The notes: a model not told the origin generated them from the sequence alone. 64,000 nt of DNA from Thermococcus thioreducens (GCF_002214545.1 NZ_CP015105.1:1550001-1614000), one strand, 5' to 3'. Shown: positions 35,462 through 44,651, numbered from the stretch's first letter. Translations and numbers: made by a program.

Positions 35462-35706
35462 TCCCCTCCCTCCAGCTCGCGAAGAGACCGCTCTATACCC
35501 CTCGCAAGTCCCTGCCTGACCTCCTCAACGGTCTCGTCTATGTCCTTTGTTATCTCGCTAAGCTCCTTGAGGAGGTCGGTTAGTTTCATCAGAACGTACC
35601 TGTCACCTTCACGGACGAAGACCACCTCGTCCCCGGCCCTTATCCCCAGTGCCTCCCGCACCTCCTTGGGGATCGTGACCTGGTATTTCTTTGTCACAAC
35701 TGGCAT
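35458..35706 (-). CDS. vapB: AbrB-type antitoxin (VapB)
   Basis: An 82-residue protein. The N-terminal swapped-hairpin DNA-binding domain MPVVTKKYQVTIPKEVREALGIRAGDEVVFV is typical of AbrB/MazE-like antitoxins. The C-terminus is helical and would mask the toxin. The start at 35706 follows GGTGAAG. An imperfect inverted repeat (35720-35749) lies just upstream, a likely autoregulatory site. Confidence 0.87.
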   Translation of the reverse strand: MPVVTKKYQVTIPKEVREALGIRAGDEVVFVREGDRYVLMKLTDLLKELSEITKDIDETVEEVRQGLARGIERSLRELEGGE

Positions 35707-35719
35707 TACCTTCACCAAC

Positions 35720-35749
35720 ATGGTATTACATTCTTGGCCTAATAACCAT
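35720..35749 (-). promoter_or_regulatory. Imperfect inverted repeat upstream of vapB
   Basis: ATGGTATTA (35720-35728) and TAATAACCAT (35740-35749) form inverted arms differing by one base, 14-43 bases upstream of the vapB start. AbrB-type antitoxins bind such sites with their toxins. Seen directly; function inferred. Confidence 0.4.
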
Positions 35750-35800
35750 TTCGGGGTGAGGTTAATAAGGAGCTCCGGACACTCAAAATGGGGGACTGCC

Positions 35801-36406
35801 ATGATCGTCCATCATCTCTACTCCGGCGGCAAGGACTCAAGCCTGAGTGCGTGGATTCTAACTAGGCTCGGCTACGAGGTGAGATTGGTTACCGTCAGCT
35901 TTGGCACTCTCGACAACTGGCGATTCGCGAGGGAGACTGCCGAACGGCTCGGCTTCGAGCACCAGGTTCTCTACCTGCCGCGCGAGGTTCTGGAGAGGGC
36001 GGCGGATATGGCAGTAAGCGACGGCCACCCGAACAACGCAATACAGTTCATCCATGAGCAGGCTTTAGAGGCGCTGGCATCGCTTCCGGAGGTCGAGAGG
36101 GTCAGCGACGGGACGAGGAGGGACGACAGGGTTCCTTTCCTCGACCTGCCGAGGGCCCGCTCCCTGGAGGACCGCTTTAACGTCGCCTACATAAGGCCCC
36201 TGCTCGGCCTCGGTTACAAGACGATACGCGAGCTGACAGAGAGGCTCTTCGTCGTTGAAATCCGCGAGAGCGAGGAGCTAGAAAAGGCGGACTACGAGGT
36301 CGAGCTCAGGCACGTCCTCCGCGAGAGGGGAATCGACCCGCTGGAGATATTCCCAAAGAGGCACTACCAGTCGAGGGTTCTCGGCTGGAGGGGAGAGGAG
36401 ACCTGA
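35801..36406 (+). CDS. PP-loop ATP pyrophosphatase superfamily protein
   Basis: A 201-residue adenine-nucleotide alpha-hydrolase. HHLYSGGKDSSLSAWIL contains the PP-loop SGGKDS at the very N-terminus, and LVTVSFGTLDN and SDGTRRDDRVPFLDLP follow. Such enzymes adenylate a substrate, as in tRNA thiolation or diphthamide synthesis. The exact activity here is unknown. The start at 35801 follows GGGGGAC, close behind a TTAATAAG element. The promoter region is shared with the divergent vapBC pair. Confidence 0.85.
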   Translation: MIVHHLYSGGKDSSLSAWILTRLGYEVRLVTVSFGTLDNWRFARETAERLGFEHQVLYLPREVLERAADMAVSDGHPNNAIQFIHEQALEALASLPEVERVSDGTRRDDRVPFLDLPRARSLEDRFNVAYIRPLLGLGYKTIRELTERLFVVEIRESEELEKADYEVELRHVLRERGIDPLEIFPKRHYQSRVLGWRGEET

Positions 36407-36484
36407 TCCTATACATCTCTTCCAAACTTCCCCGTGAAGAATCGCTTAGAGTGAGTTCGAGTTGCTGGAGAAGAGAAAAGGGAA

Positions 36485-36715
36485 TCAGAGGCCGCTCAGC
36501 TTTCTGACTATCGGGTTCTCGGCCTCTTCGGGCTTTATCTCCTCGACGCTCTCGATCCATATCTTGTTCCTCGGGACACGGTGCTTGCTGCCGACCTCGG
36601 AGTAGAGTATCTCGATGACGTCCTCTTTCTTAAGGCCACGGTACTCCCTGGTGAACCTCTCCCTCTTTCCGTTCCTCTCGAACACGCCCTTAACGCGGAA
36701 GACCTTAACCTCCAT
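36485..36715 (-). CDS. rplX: Ribosomal protein LX (eL20/L18a)
   Basis: A 76-residue large-subunit protein. [20 protein letters not shown] and a C-terminal [17 protein letters not shown] match archaeal LX, the half-size form of eukaryotic L18a. It is the last gene of the L39e-L31e-eIF6-LX operon. Confidence 0.95.
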   Translation of the reverse strand: MEVKVFRVKGVFERNGKRERFTREYRGLKKEDVIEILYSEVGSKHRVPRNKIWIESVEEIKPEEAENPIVRKLSGL

Positions 36716-36732
36716 TCCTCACACCTCCACCA

Positions 36733-37419
36733 TCAGTCAAGGAATCCCAAAGCCTCCTCAATCTTCACGATCTCGGGTCCAGTTGTTAGGTGTCCAACGA
36801 CGACACCGTGAGAGTTGGCAAGCATGCAGGAGCCAACGAAGGGAACGCCCATGTTGGCGGTTCCGACGTAAATATCGACCTTGAAGAGGTCGCGGAGCCA
36901 CTCAAGCTCCTCATCGGTCGCCTCGGGGTGAACCAAACCGCCCCTGTTGGTGACCACCCCAACGCTTCCAACGGCGTGGAAGTCGCCTATCATCCCCCTC
37001 TCGACCTCGACGCCGAGTATGTCCTCAAGCTTCTTGGCCTCCTCGCGGGTGAACTTGGCGCTTATCAGGGCCGCCCTGTCGTTCGCCAAAATCAGGTTGC
37101 CGAAGGCCGTGAGGGTGCTCTGGAAGGGAACCACCTCTGTATCTATCCCGTGCTCCCTAAGCTGGCCGTTTATCTTCTCCAGCTCCGCGTCCCAGACGTA
37201 CCACGGGACGACTATCGCGTTGGAGTTCCCGGCCGCGAATATGCCTACTATGCGCGACTTCATAATGCTCGTCTCGACGAGCGGAACCTTGAGAACCTCC
37301 CTGAGAACCTCAAGCTTCCTCTCACCGAGGCCCTCCCTGATAAGGACTACCCTCTCGGTGGCAGTTCCGTAAACGCCCAGATACGGGGAGTTCTCAAAAT
37401 CGAGCCTTTCTATGTGCAT
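36733..37419 (-). CDS. eif6: Translation initiation factor 6
   Basis: aIF6 binds the large subunit and blocks premature joining with the small subunit. The 228-residue protein has the five-fold pentein repeat pattern; examples are IVVPWYVWDAELEKI, LILANDRAALIS, and GSCMLANSHGVVVGHLTTG. It lies in the same order with L31e and L39e as in other archaea. Confidence 0.97.
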   Translation of the reverse strand: MHIERLDFENSPYLGVYGTATERVVLIREGLGERKLEVLREVLKVPLVETSIMKSRIVGIFAAGNSNAIVVPWYVWDAELEKINGQLREHGIDTEVVPFQSTLTAFGNLILANDRAALISAKFTREEAKKLEDILGVEVERGMIGDFHAVGSVGVVTNRGGLVHPEATDEELEWLRDLFKVDIYVGTANMGVPFVGSCMLANSHGVVVGHLTTGPEIVKIEEALGFLD

Positions 37420-37446
37420 CTCGTCACCTCTTTAAATTAAAAGGGA

Positions 37447-37716
37447 TCAGGCTAGGGAGACCTTGGCAATCCTCTTGCCCTCTTCCTCTTCGACAACAAC
37501 CTTAACGCGGAGCTTGCTGGGCGGCTTTTCGGCGCCGCGCTCCCAGAGCTTCTCGTTGACGTCGGTGCCTATGATGACCTCGTCGGCCTTGGCGTGCCTG
37601 GCTATCCACTCGCGGACGAAGCGAGCAGCCCTCGGGGCCCTCTTCCAGCGCGGAACGCGCTTCTTTATCTTCTTGATGGGAACGACGAATATGACTTCCT
37701 CTCCGGGCTTGATCAT
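37447..37716 (-). CDS. rpl31e: Ribosomal protein eL31
   Basis: An 89-residue ribosomal protein with [20 protein letters not shown] and [20 protein letters not shown], both hallmarks of L31e near the tunnel exit. It follows L39e directly in the operon. Confidence 0.97.
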   Translation of the reverse strand: MIKPGEEVIFVVPIKKIKKRVPRWKRAPRAARFVREWIARHAKADEVIIGTDVNEKLWERGAEKPPSKLRVKVVVEEEEGKRIAKVSLA

Positions 37717-37726
37717 CTAAATCACC

Positions 37727-37882
37727 TCACTCCTTAAGCTTGGTCCTTCTCCACATTCTCCTCTTGGGGTGGGTCATGACCTTCCTGTTGGTCTTGACGA
37801 TGACCCAGACCGGAATGCGCCTGTTCTGCTTCGCGGCCTTGGCAAGTCTGAGCTTCTTCGCAAGCGGCTTGTTTCTCGCCAT
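37727..37882 (-). CDS. rpl39e: Ribosomal protein eL39
   Basis: Translating from the ATG at 37882 gives 51 residues: [20 protein letters not shown], then [15 protein letters not shown] and [16 protein letters not shown]. This is the full-length L39e of the exit tunnel. It is too short for many gene callers. It starts the operon and ends 10 bases before L31e. Confidence 0.97.
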   Translation of the reverse strand: MARNKPLAKKLRLAKAAKQNRRIPVWVIVKTNRKVMTHPKRRMWRRTKLKE

Positions 37883-37999
37883 AACTACACCTCCCGGGAT
37901 TATCATGATGCCTGTTGATGCTTTGGCTATCCTTTTTTAAGCTTTTTCGTGGGGTTTTAAGGTTTTCCGCGATGGAAATAAAAGGGAAGAAGAGCCACC

Positions 38000-39688
38000 T
38001 CAGAATATCAGCGGGGCCCTGTACTCGCCCCAGACCTCGCGGAGGACGTCGGTGACCTCTCCGAGTGTTGCCAAATGGCGGTGGGCCTCGATTATGTATG
38101 GCATGAGGTTCTCGTCCTCGGTTTCGGCAGCCTTCCTGAGCCTGTCCAAGGCCTCCTCGACCTTCTTGTTATCGCGCTCGGAGCGGAGCTTTTTAAGGCG
38201 TTCAATCTGCTTCTCCCTGATGCTCGGGTCGACCTTGAGTATCTCGACGTCGAGCGGTTCATCAACTATGAACTCGTTCACGCCGACGATGATGCGCTTC
38301 TTCTCCTCGACTTCCTTCTGGTACTTGTAAGCTGACTCCGCTATCTCCTTCTGGATGTAGCCGCGCTCGATAGCCCTCATCATGCCGCCCATCTTCTGAA
38401 TCTTCTCAATGTACTTGAGGGCCTCCTCGTATATGTGGTCGGTGAGCCACTCGATGTAGTACGAGCCTCCGAGCGGGTCTATGGTGTCCACAACGCCGCT
38501 CTCGTAGGCGATGATCTGCTGCGTCCTGAGGGCTATCCTGACGCTCTTCTCGGTTGGCAAACTTAACGCCTCGTCGTAGGAGTTGGTGTGTAAGCTCTGG
38601 GTTCCGCCGAGGACGGCAGCCAAAGCCTGAATAGCAACCCTCACGATGTTGTTCTCCGGCTGCTGGGCGGTGAGGGTTGAGCCTGCCGTCTGGGTGTGGA
38701 AGCGCAGGAGCATTGAGCGCGGGTTCTTGGCGTTGAACCACTCCTTCATGATGTAGGCCCAGAGCCTTCTGGCAGCTCTAAACTTGGCAATCTCCTCAAG
38801 GAAGTTGTTGTGGGCGTTGAAGAAGAAGCTCAGCCTTCCGGCGAACTTATCGACGTCCATCCCCCTGTCTATGACGGCCTTGACATACTCTATACCGTCC
38901 GCCAAAGTGAACGCGACCTCCTGGACGGCGTTGGCACCGGCCTCACGGATGTGGTAGCCGCTTATCGAAATCGGGTTCCACTTGGGGACGTTCTCGGCGC
39001 AGTACATGATGATGTCAGTGGTGAGCCTCATGCTCGGCTGGGGCGGGAAGATGTAGGTGCCCCTGGCTATGTACTCCTTGAGGATGTCGTTCTGAACCGT
39101 TCCGCGGAGCTGGTTCTGGGCGACGCCCTGCTCCTCGGCAACGAGGATGTACATCGCGAGGAGGTTTGCCGCGGTCGAGTTGATGGTCATGCTCGTTGAA
39201 ACCTTGTCGAGCGGGATTCCGTCGAAGAGGACGCGCATGTCCCAGAGGGAGTCGATCGCAACTCCGACCTTTCCGACCTCACCCTCGCTCATCGGGTGGT
39301 CGGAGTCATAGCCTATCTGCGTCGGCAGGTCGAAGGCGACGCTGAGACCGGTCTGCCCCTGCTCCAGGAGGTACTTGTAGCGCCTGTTGGATTCTTCAGC
39401 GGTTCCAAAACCGGCGTACTGCCTCATCGTCCAGAACCTGCCGCGGTACATGGTGGCGTAGACGCCGCGGGTGAACGGGTACTCACCGGGGAAGCCGAGC
39501 TTTTCGAGGTAATCCCAGTCCTCACCGAGGTCAGCGGGAGTGTAAACGCGTTTTATCTCAAAACCGTCGTCGGTCATGAACTTCTCCTTTCTCTCGGGCC
39601 TCTTCTCGATAAACTTTTTAACCGTCGTTTCGTCCCAGCGCTTTTCCTCTTCCCTAATCTTCGCGAGCTTCTCCTTATCGAAAGTCAT
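38000..39688 (-). CDS. mcmA1: Methylmalonyl-CoA mutase, catalytic large subunit
   Basis: The 562-residue TIM-barrel subunit that binds the CoA ester. Typical segments are RMYTPADL-like [58 protein letters not shown], and the [20 protein letters not shown] region. The B12 domain is absent, as expected for the split archaeal enzyme; it is encoded at 4228-4659. The start at 39688 follows GGTGGT. A 15-bp inverted repeat upstream (39761-39775) matches sites at mcmA2 and meaB. Confidence 0.96.
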   Translation of the reverse strand: MTFDKEKLAKIREEEKRWDETTVKKFIEKRPERKEKFMTDDGFEIKRVYTPADLGEDWDYLEKLGFPGEYPFTRGVYATMYRGRFWTMRQYAGFGTAEESNRRYKYLLEQGQTGLSVAFDLPTQIGYDSDHPMSEGEVGKVGVAIDSLWDMRVLFDGIPLDKVSTSMTINSTAANLLAMYILVAEEQGVAQNQLRGTVQNDILKEYIARGTYIFPPQPSMRLTTDIIMYCAENVPKWNPISISGYHIREAGANAVQEVAFTLADGIEYVKAVIDRGMDVDKFAGRLSFFFNAHNNFLEEIAKFRAARRLWAYIMKEWFNAKNPRSMLLRFHTQTAGSTLTAQQPENNIVRVAIQALAAVLGGTQSLHTNSYDEALSLPTEKSVRIALRTQQIIAYESGVVDTIDPLGGSYYIEWLTDHIYEEALKYIEKIQKMGGMMRAIERGYIQKEIAESAYKYQKEVEEKKRIIVGVNEFIVDEPLDVEILKVDPSIREKQIERLKKLRSERDNKKVEEALDRLRKAAETEDENLMPYIIEAHRHLATLGEVTDVLREVWGEYRAPLIF

Positions 39689-39760
39689 GCCTACCACCTG
39701 CCCCTATTTGGGCGCCGGCATATAAAAAGCTTTTACATAACTAAAGGTTGGGCTTGACGT

Positions 39761-39775
39761 TGGATAAATTATCCA
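39761..39775 (-). promoter_or_regulatory. 15-bp perfect inverted repeat upstream of mcmA1
   Basis: TGGATAAATTATCCA is a perfect 7-1-7 palindrome. It lies 32 bases upstream of the mcmA1 TATA element (TATAAAAAG, 39721-39729). The same distance separates the mcmA2 site from its TATA box, and both share AAGGTTGGGCTT at the same offset. It may also serve the divergent MBL gene at 39820. Regulation is inferred. Confidence 0.6.
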
Positions 39776-39819
39776 TCATCCAGAAGTCCTAAAAGGGTTA
39801 TGGGTTCATTCTAGACACG

Positions 39820-40698
39820 ATGATAATAGGGAAAGTTGGCCTCGACAGCTCCGCAAAGCTCGCCTTCCAGAGCCACGCCCACACTGACCACTTCGTCAGC
39901 GGTGAGGTCATCTACTCCACCAGGGCGACCAAGTTCCTAAGCCACCTCCGGAAGGGCGGCTTCTACAGGGAAATCGAGTTCGGGAAGAAGTTCTACATCG
40001 GCGACTTCAAGGCGAAGCTCTATCCAGCCGGACACATGCTCGGCTCGGCCGGGATAAAGCTCTGGCTCGAAAACGGGACGCTGTTTTACACCGGCGACAC
40101 CAAGTGGTTCAAGCTCAGGACGGCCGAGAAGAGCCGCTTTCCGAGGGCGGACTTCCTAATAGTCGAGGCCACCTTCGGCGTCCCAAGCTTCACGTTTCCA
40201 ACGCCGAGAGAAGCAGAGAAGAAGCTGATAGCCTTCGTCGAGGAGGCCCTTGAGAGGGGTAGAAGACCGGTTCTCTACGTCAACCAAATGGGGAAAGCCC
40301 AGGAGGTCATGAAGATACTCGACCTTCACGGCTACACCGTCAAAGCATCGAGGGAGATGCTCAAGGTGGTGCGCGTTTATTCGAAGTTCGGGGTTAGGTT
40401 CGGCAACATCTCGGCCGACGGCGAGGTCGTCCTTCGCTCCTACCGCTCGCCCCGGGTTGAGAACTCCCTATCCCCCTGGGAGCTTACGGTTTCCGGTTTT
40501 GGAAGGCTGAAACTCAGCAACCACGCCGATTTCTGGGAGCTGATAAGGATCGTGGAGAGAATAAACCCGGAGATGGTTTTCACCGTTTACGGCTTCGCCG
40601 AGGAGTTCGCGAGGATCCTCCGGGGACTCGGCTACGATGCCCGGCCCGTGTCCCAGGATTCCGTCATAGAGCCGGTGGACATGATGACAAAAACCTAG
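39820..40698 (+). CDS. MBL-fold metallohydrolase (CPSF/exonuclease-like)
   Basis: A 292-residue metallo-beta-lactamase-fold enzyme. The HxHxDH motif (FQSHAHTDHF, residues 17-25), AGHMLGSAG and FYTGDTKWF give the two-zinc site. The second part (PVLYVNQMGKAQEV, SNHADFWELIRI) resembles the beta-CASP exonucleases and mRNA-cleavage factors that act on RNA or DNA ends. Substrate is unknown. A leaderless start is likely, as no ribosome site precedes the ATG. Confidence 0.87.
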   Translation: MIIGKVGLDSSAKLAFQSHAHTDHFVSGEVIYSTRATKFLSHLRKGGFYREIEFGKKFYIGDFKAKLYPAGHMLGSAGIKLWLENGTLFYTGDTKWFKLRTAEKSRFPRADFLIVEATFGVPSFTFPTPREAEKKLIAFVEEALERGRRPVLYVNQMGKAQEVMKILDLHGYTVKASREMLKVVRVYSKFGVRFGNISADGEVVLRSYRSPRVENSLSPWELTVSGFGRLKLSNHADFWELIRIVERINPEMVFTVYGFAEEFARILRGLGYDARPVSQDSVIEPVDMMTKT

Positions 40699-40951
40699 CT
40701 CTGACCGGAACAAAAACTCAAACTTTTCCATTTGGATGTACATAAACAGACAAATCTTCCAAAAAGTTGGCCGAAAAGCTAATATTTTTCAAAGTCGTAG
40801 GGTTTTAACGAAACCTGCGGTTGGTGATAGCAGCACGCGGCAGTGCCTTGAATCCGCCCTGAAAAATAGGTCGGTCGTGCCAATAAGCTAAAAGGGGGTG
40901 GTAGCCAAGCGCCCCTTCCCTTCTTCTCCCATTACCCCAGGGGGTGAACCC

Positions 40952-41236
40952 ATGGAGGCCCTAACCAGACGAAGGTTTCGCCCGAAGTGGGTTACCGGGC
41001 TAAGGCCCAGGCTTGAGGAGGTGTTGAATAAAGGCATCGGCAGGGGTTCTCTTCTCGGGAGGGGTCGGATAGTCAGCGACATGCTCGAAGTTACGGAGCT
41101 CACCCTGGTAAACGAGCTCAGAGAGATGGAGGTCAGGGTGGACGGAAAGGAGGTCATGTTCATCTATCCCCTCCGAGGAAACGAGAGCTTCGATGACATC
41201 TACTACCCGCTCGTCCGCATGCTGAGCAACCTTTGA
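40952..41236 (+). CDS. Conserved hypothetical protein, 94 aa
   Basis: A small soluble protein. A basic N-terminus (MEALTRRRFRPKWVTGLRPR) and a glycine/arginine stretch (GIGRGSLLGRGRIVSD) precede mixed alpha/beta sequence (VTELTLVNELREMEVRVDGK). The start at 40952 follows GGGGGTGA. The 253-base gap before it contains no other gene. It includes a possible weak hairpin (AAGGGG and CCCCTT around 40893-40917) close to the start. No family was recognised. Confidence 0.65.
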   Translation: MEALTRRRFRPKWVTGLRPRLEEVLNKGIGRGSLLGRGRIVSDMLEVTELTLVNELREMEVRVDGKEVMFIYPLRGNESFDDIYYPLVRMLSNL

Positions 41237-41309
41237 TCTTTCCCCGTTCTTTTCAGATTTTAGTCACCGATGCACATTAAAAGACGAAAAACTTTATAAA
41301 CCCTGAGCT

Positions 41310-41333
41310 TTTAGTTACTACTGGTAACCAAAA
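41310..41333 (+). promoter_or_regulatory. Phr-type heat-shock operator of hsp20
   Basis: TTTA-GTTAC-TACTG-GTAAC-C-AAAA: perfect GTTAC/GTAAC arms with the flanking TTTA and AAAA expected for the Pyrococcus Phr repressor. It lies just after the TATA box (TTTATAAA, 41293-41300), over the expected start of transcription. Confidence 0.75.
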
Positions 41334-41351
41334 GGTTGAGGGGGTGAGAGC

Positions 41352-41834
41352 ATGGTCTGGAGGAGGGACCGCTACTGGGACCCCTTCGACCTGATGAGGG
41401 AGATACAGGAGGAGATCGACGCCATATTCAGGGACATCATGCGCGGGCCGAGACTCTGGAAGGCCGAACCAGAGCGCTACGAGTTCGTCAGCGAGACCTG
41501 GCGCGAGCCCTTCGTGGACATCTTCGACCGCGGGGACAGGTTTGTTATAACCGTCGAGCTACCAGGTGTCAGAAAGGAGGACATCAAACTCCGCGTTACC
41601 GAGGACACCGTCTACCTCGAAGCCCAGGTGAGGCGCGAGAAGGAGCTTGAGACCGAGGGGGCAATAAGGATCGAGCGCTACTACAGCGGCTACAGAAGGG
41701 TCATTCGCCTTCCAGAGGAGGTCATCCCAGAGAAGACCAAAGCGCGCTACAACAACGGCGTCCTTGAGATAGAGGTGCCCAAGAAGAAGCCGAGCAAGAG
41801 TGAAGGCGAGGGCTTCGAGGTCAAGATTGAGTGA
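41352..41834 (+). CDS. hsp20: Small heat-shock protein Hsp20
   Basis: A 160-residue alpha-crystallin-type chaperone that holds unfolding proteins. The N-terminal region is variable. The core has EPFVDIFDRGDRFVITVELP, GVRKEDIKLRV and RYNNGVLEIEVPKK. GGGGGTGAGAG precedes the start. The promoter carries a Phr-type operator, consistent with heat induction. CDC48-2 follows, an arrangement known for Phr-controlled genes in Pyrococcus. Confidence 0.95.
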   Translation: MVWRRDRYWDPFDLMREIQEEIDAIFRDIMRGPRLWKAEPERYEFVSETWREPFVDIFDRGDRFVITVELPGVRKEDIKLRVTEDTVYLEAQVRREKELETEGAIRIERYYSGYRRVIRLPEEVIPEKTKARYNNGVLEIEVPKKKPSKSEGEGFEVKIE

Positions 41835-41891
41835 CCTTTCGTTGTTTTCCATCTTGGCTTCGCCCCACGCCCCGCTTTAATTTAACACCGG

Positions 41892-41908
41892 AGGGGGCTC
41901 CGCCCCCT
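41892..41908. other. GC-rich hairpin between hsp20 and CDC48-2
   Basis: AGGGGGC-TCC-GCCCCCT forms a perfect 7-bp stem with a three-base loop, followed by GCAACCCC. It lies 60 bases after the hsp20 stop and could mark a terminator or RNA processing site. A similar hairpin, also trailed by ACCCC, sits at 5470-5488 in the CRISPR trailer. Confidence 0.5.
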
Positions 41909-41980
41909 GCAACCCCTTGATAAAATAAAAACATTAAATCTCACGATCATCGGTCATGAAAAGTGTGGAGGTGGTGAAAA

Positions 41981-44368
41981 ATGGCCGAAAAGAGGGAGGT
42001 CAAGCTCAAGGTTGCCTCTGCCTATCAGCGTGACGTTGGCAGGGGAATAGTTAGAATAGACCGCAAAGCCATGCGCGAGATCGGTGTCCAGAGCGGCGAC
42101 ATCATCGAGATAATCGGAACCAAAAACACCGCTGCCGTTGTATGGCCGGCTTACCCTGAGGATGAAGGACTGAGCATCATCAGAATGGACGGAACCATAA
42201 GGAAGAACGCCGGCGTCGGCCTCGGCGATGAGGTTACCGTGAGGAAGGCCGAGGTCAAGGAGGCGAAGAAGGTCATCGTTGCACCAACCGAGCCGATTCG
42301 CTTCGGCCACGACTTCGTTGAGTGGTTCCACAGCAGGCTCGTCGGAAGGCCGGTCGTCAGGGGTGACTACATCAAGGTCGGAATCCTCGGCCAGGAGCTG
42401 ACCTTCGTAGTCACCGCGACAACTCCAGCCGGGATAGTCCAGATAACCGAGTTCACGGAGTTCCAGGTCAGCGAGAAACCTGTTAAGGAGGTCTCCAAGA
42501 CCGCCGCCCTCGGAGTCACCTACGAGGACATAGGCGGCCTCAAGGACGTCATTCAGAAGGTCAGGGAGATGATAGAGCTCCCGCTCAAGCACCCGGAGAT
42601 ATTCGAGAAGCTCGGCATCGAGCCGCCCAAAGGTGTCTTACTCTACGGCCCGCCCGGAACCGGTAAGACCCTCCTAGCAAAGGCCGTCGCCAACGAGGCA
42701 AACGCCCACTTCATAGCCATCAACGGGCCAGAAATAATGAGCAAGTACTACGGCGAGAGTGAGGAGAGACTCAGGGAGGTCTTCAAGGAGGCTGAAGAGA
42801 ACGCTCCAGCGATAATCTTCATAGACGAGATCGACGCGATAGCTCCAAAGAGGGAAGAGACCCACGGCGAGGTCGAGAAGAGAGTCGTCAGCCAGCTGCT
42901 CACGCTGATGGACGGCCTCAAGAGCAGGGGTAAGGTAATAGTTATTGCCGCCACCAACAGGCCGGACGCTATAGACCCGGCACTGAGGAGGCCAGGAAGG
43001 TTTGACCGCGAGCTTGAGGTCGGCGTCCCCGACAAGGCCGGCAGGAAAGAGATACTCCAGATACACACCAGGGGAATGCCCATCGAGCCGGAGTTCAGGA
43101 AGGGCAAGGTAATAGGGATACTGGAGGAGCTGGAGAGGAACGACGCCTACCGCGAGAGCGCCGAGAGGGCCCTGATGAAGGTCAAGAACGCGAGGGACGA
43201 GGAGATCCCGGAGATACTCAGGGGCGTAGACGAGAGGCTCTACGACGAGGTCAAGGCCAGGCTCATCGATGGACTTCTCGAAGAGCTGGCTGAAGTCACC
43301 CACGGCTTCGTCGGTGCCGACCTCGCAGCACTGGCGAGGGAGGCAGCGATGGCCGCTCTGAGAAGGCTCATCAAGGAGGGCAAGATCGACTTCGAGGCCG
43401 AGCACATACCCAAGGAGGTCCTTGAGGAGCTCAGGGTCACCAGGAAGGACTTCTACGAGGCCCTCAAGATGGTCGAGCCTTCCGCTCTGAGAGAGGTGCT
43501 CCTTGAGGTTCCGAACGTCCGCTGGGACGACATAGGCGGACTGGAGGAGGTCAAGGAGGAGCTGAAAGAGGCAGTGGAGTGGCCGCTCAAGTACCCGGAG
43601 GCCTTCCTCGGGCTCGGCATAACCCCACCGAAGGGCATACTCCTCTACGGCCCGCCGGGGACGGGTAAGACTCTCCTGGCCAAGGCCGTCGCCAACGAGA
43701 GCGAGGCCAACTTCATAGCCATCAAGGGCCCAGAGGTGCTCAGCAAGTGGGTGGGCGAGAGCGAAAAGAACATCAGGGAGATATTCAGGAAGGCCCGCCA
43801 GGCGGCTCCGACGGTGATATTCATCGACGAGATCGACGCCATAGCTCCAGCTAGAGGGAGCGATATGAGCCGCGTCACAGACAGGCTCATCAACCAGCTT
43901 TTAACAGAAATGGACGGCATAGAGCGCAACAGCGGTGTGGTCGTCATTGCCGCCACCAACAGGCCGGACATCCTTGACCCAGCACTTCTCAGGCCTGGAC
44001 GCTTTGACAGGCTCATACTAGTCCCAGCTCCGGACGAGAAGGCCAGACTGGAGATATTCAAGGTGCACACGAGGAGGGTTCCGCTGGCAGAAGACGTCAG
44101 CCCCGAAGAGCTTGCCAAGAGAACAGAGGGCTACACCGGTGCGGACATCGAGGCGGTGGTGAGAGAGGCAGCGATGCTCGCCATGAGGAGAGCGCTCCAG
44201 GAGGGCATCATAAGGCCCGGCATGAAGGCCGACGAGATAAGGGGGAAGGTCAAGGTGACGATGAAGGACTTCGAGGAGGCCATGAAGAAGATAGGCCCCA
44301 GCGTGAGCGAGGAGACCATGGATTACTACAGGAAGATTCAGGAGCAGTTCAAGCAGTCACGCGGCTGA
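41981..44368 (+). CDS. CDC48/VCP AAA+ ATPase, copy 2
   Basis: A 795-residue double-ring unfoldase. The N domain begins [21 protein letters not shown]1 Walker A GPPGTGKT is near residue 223 and D2 Walker A near 556, each with [11 protein letters not shown] Walker B motifs. It differs from copy 1 in the N domain, in the D1 insert ([19 protein letters not shown]) and in the C-terminal tail. A short terminal QEQFKQSRG replaces the YYTF end of copy 1, suggesting different partners. GGAGGTGGTG precedes the start. It is probably heat-regulated given its position behind hsp20. Confidence 0.97.
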   Translation: MAEKREVKLKVASAYQRDVGRGIVRIDRKAMREIGVQSGDIIEIIGTKNTAAVVWPAYPEDEGLSIIRMDGTIRKNAGVGLGDEVTVRKAEVKEAKKVIVAPTEPIRFGHDFVEWFHSRLVGRPVVRGDYIKVGILGQELTFVVTATTPAGIVQITEFTEFQVSEKPVKEVSKTAALGVTYEDIGGLKDVIQKVREMIELPLKHPEIFEKLGIEPPKGVLLYGPPGTGKTLLAKAVANEANAHFIAINGPEIMSKYYGESEERLREVFKEAEENAPAIIFIDEIDAIAPKREETHGEVEKRVVSQLLTLMDGLKSRGKVIVIAATNRPDAIDPALRRPGRFDRELEVGVPDKAGRKEILQIHTRGMPIEPEFRKGKVIGILEELERNDAYRESAERALMKVKNARDEEIPEILRGVDERLYDEVKARLIDGLLEELAEVTHGFVGADLAALAREAAMAALRRLIKEGKIDFEAEHIPKEVLEELRVTRKDFYEALKMVEPSALREVLLEVPNVRWDDIGGLEEVKEELKEAVEWPLKYPEAFLGLGITPPKGILLYGPPGTGKTLLAKAVANESEANFIAIKGPEVLSKWVGESEKNIREIFRKARQAAPTVIFIDEIDAIAPARGSDMSRVTDRLINQLLTEMDGIERNSGVVVIAATNRPDILDPALLRPGRFDRLILVPAPDEKARLEIFKVHTRRVPLAEDVSPEELAKRTEGYTGADIEAVVREAAMLAMRRALQEGIIRPGMKADEIRGKVKVTMKDFEEAMKKIGPSVSEETMDYYRKIQEQFKQSRG
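43775..44056 (+). repeat. 282-bp tract identical to CDC48-1 (27407-27688)
   Basis: Second copy of the conversion tract. All 282 bases match; the flanks diverge at once. Direction of transfer cannot be told from this window alone. Confidence 0.95.
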
Positions 44369-44483
44369 CCACAAGATCAGCGTTCGCGCAGGGCGGGCTG
44401 TTTCCTGGATAGTAGCAAGTGGAACTTTTGGGTTTTCTTTGTTTTTCGTAATTTTTAAATACTTTTGGATGCTTATTTTTGTT

Positions 44484-44651
44484 GGCGTAGCAGTCTCCGG
44501 TATGTGGGGTTGTTAAGCCCGAATGGAGGCTGTTAATGCTCCTGAAGATGTGGGGAGTTCCCGTTCCCCCCGAAAGCCCCACAATGAAGACGGGAGTGGG
44601 GAAGGTTGGCCGTAACAACGTTTACAAACTTTACAAAAGTTACGGCTAACC
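44484..44651 (+). ncRNA. Candidate structured RNA
   Basis: A 340-base gap between CDC48-2 and the next gene holds no credible coding frame. A strong TATA element TTTAAATAC (44454-44462) would start RNA near 44484. Downstream lie AGTCTCC/GGAGGCT (44492-44498 with 44525-44531), TGTGGGG/CCCCACA (44549-44555 with 44577-44583), and CCCGT/ACGGG (44560-44564 with 44590-44594), which could form a pseudoknot. A 13-bp arm pair (44604-44616 with 44639-44651) follows, differing only by one G-U pair. The region is GC-rich amid AT-rich flanks. No known RNA family was recognised; ends are estimates. Confidence 0.5.
44604..44651. repeat. 13-bp inverted repeat with paired TTTACAAA words in the loop
   Basis: GGTTGGCCGTAAC (44604-44616) and GTTACGGCTAACC (44639-44651) are complementary at 12 of 13 positions, and the odd pair is a G-U. 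The loop has TTTACAAA twice (44621 and 44630). It may end the candidate RNA or act as an operator for the gene at 44711. Confidence 0.65.

Noticed and set aside
44349-44618. An 89-codon minus-strand frame in the CDC48-2 downstream gap
   Set aside because: No ribosome site, odd composition, and it crosses the stems of the candidate RNA.
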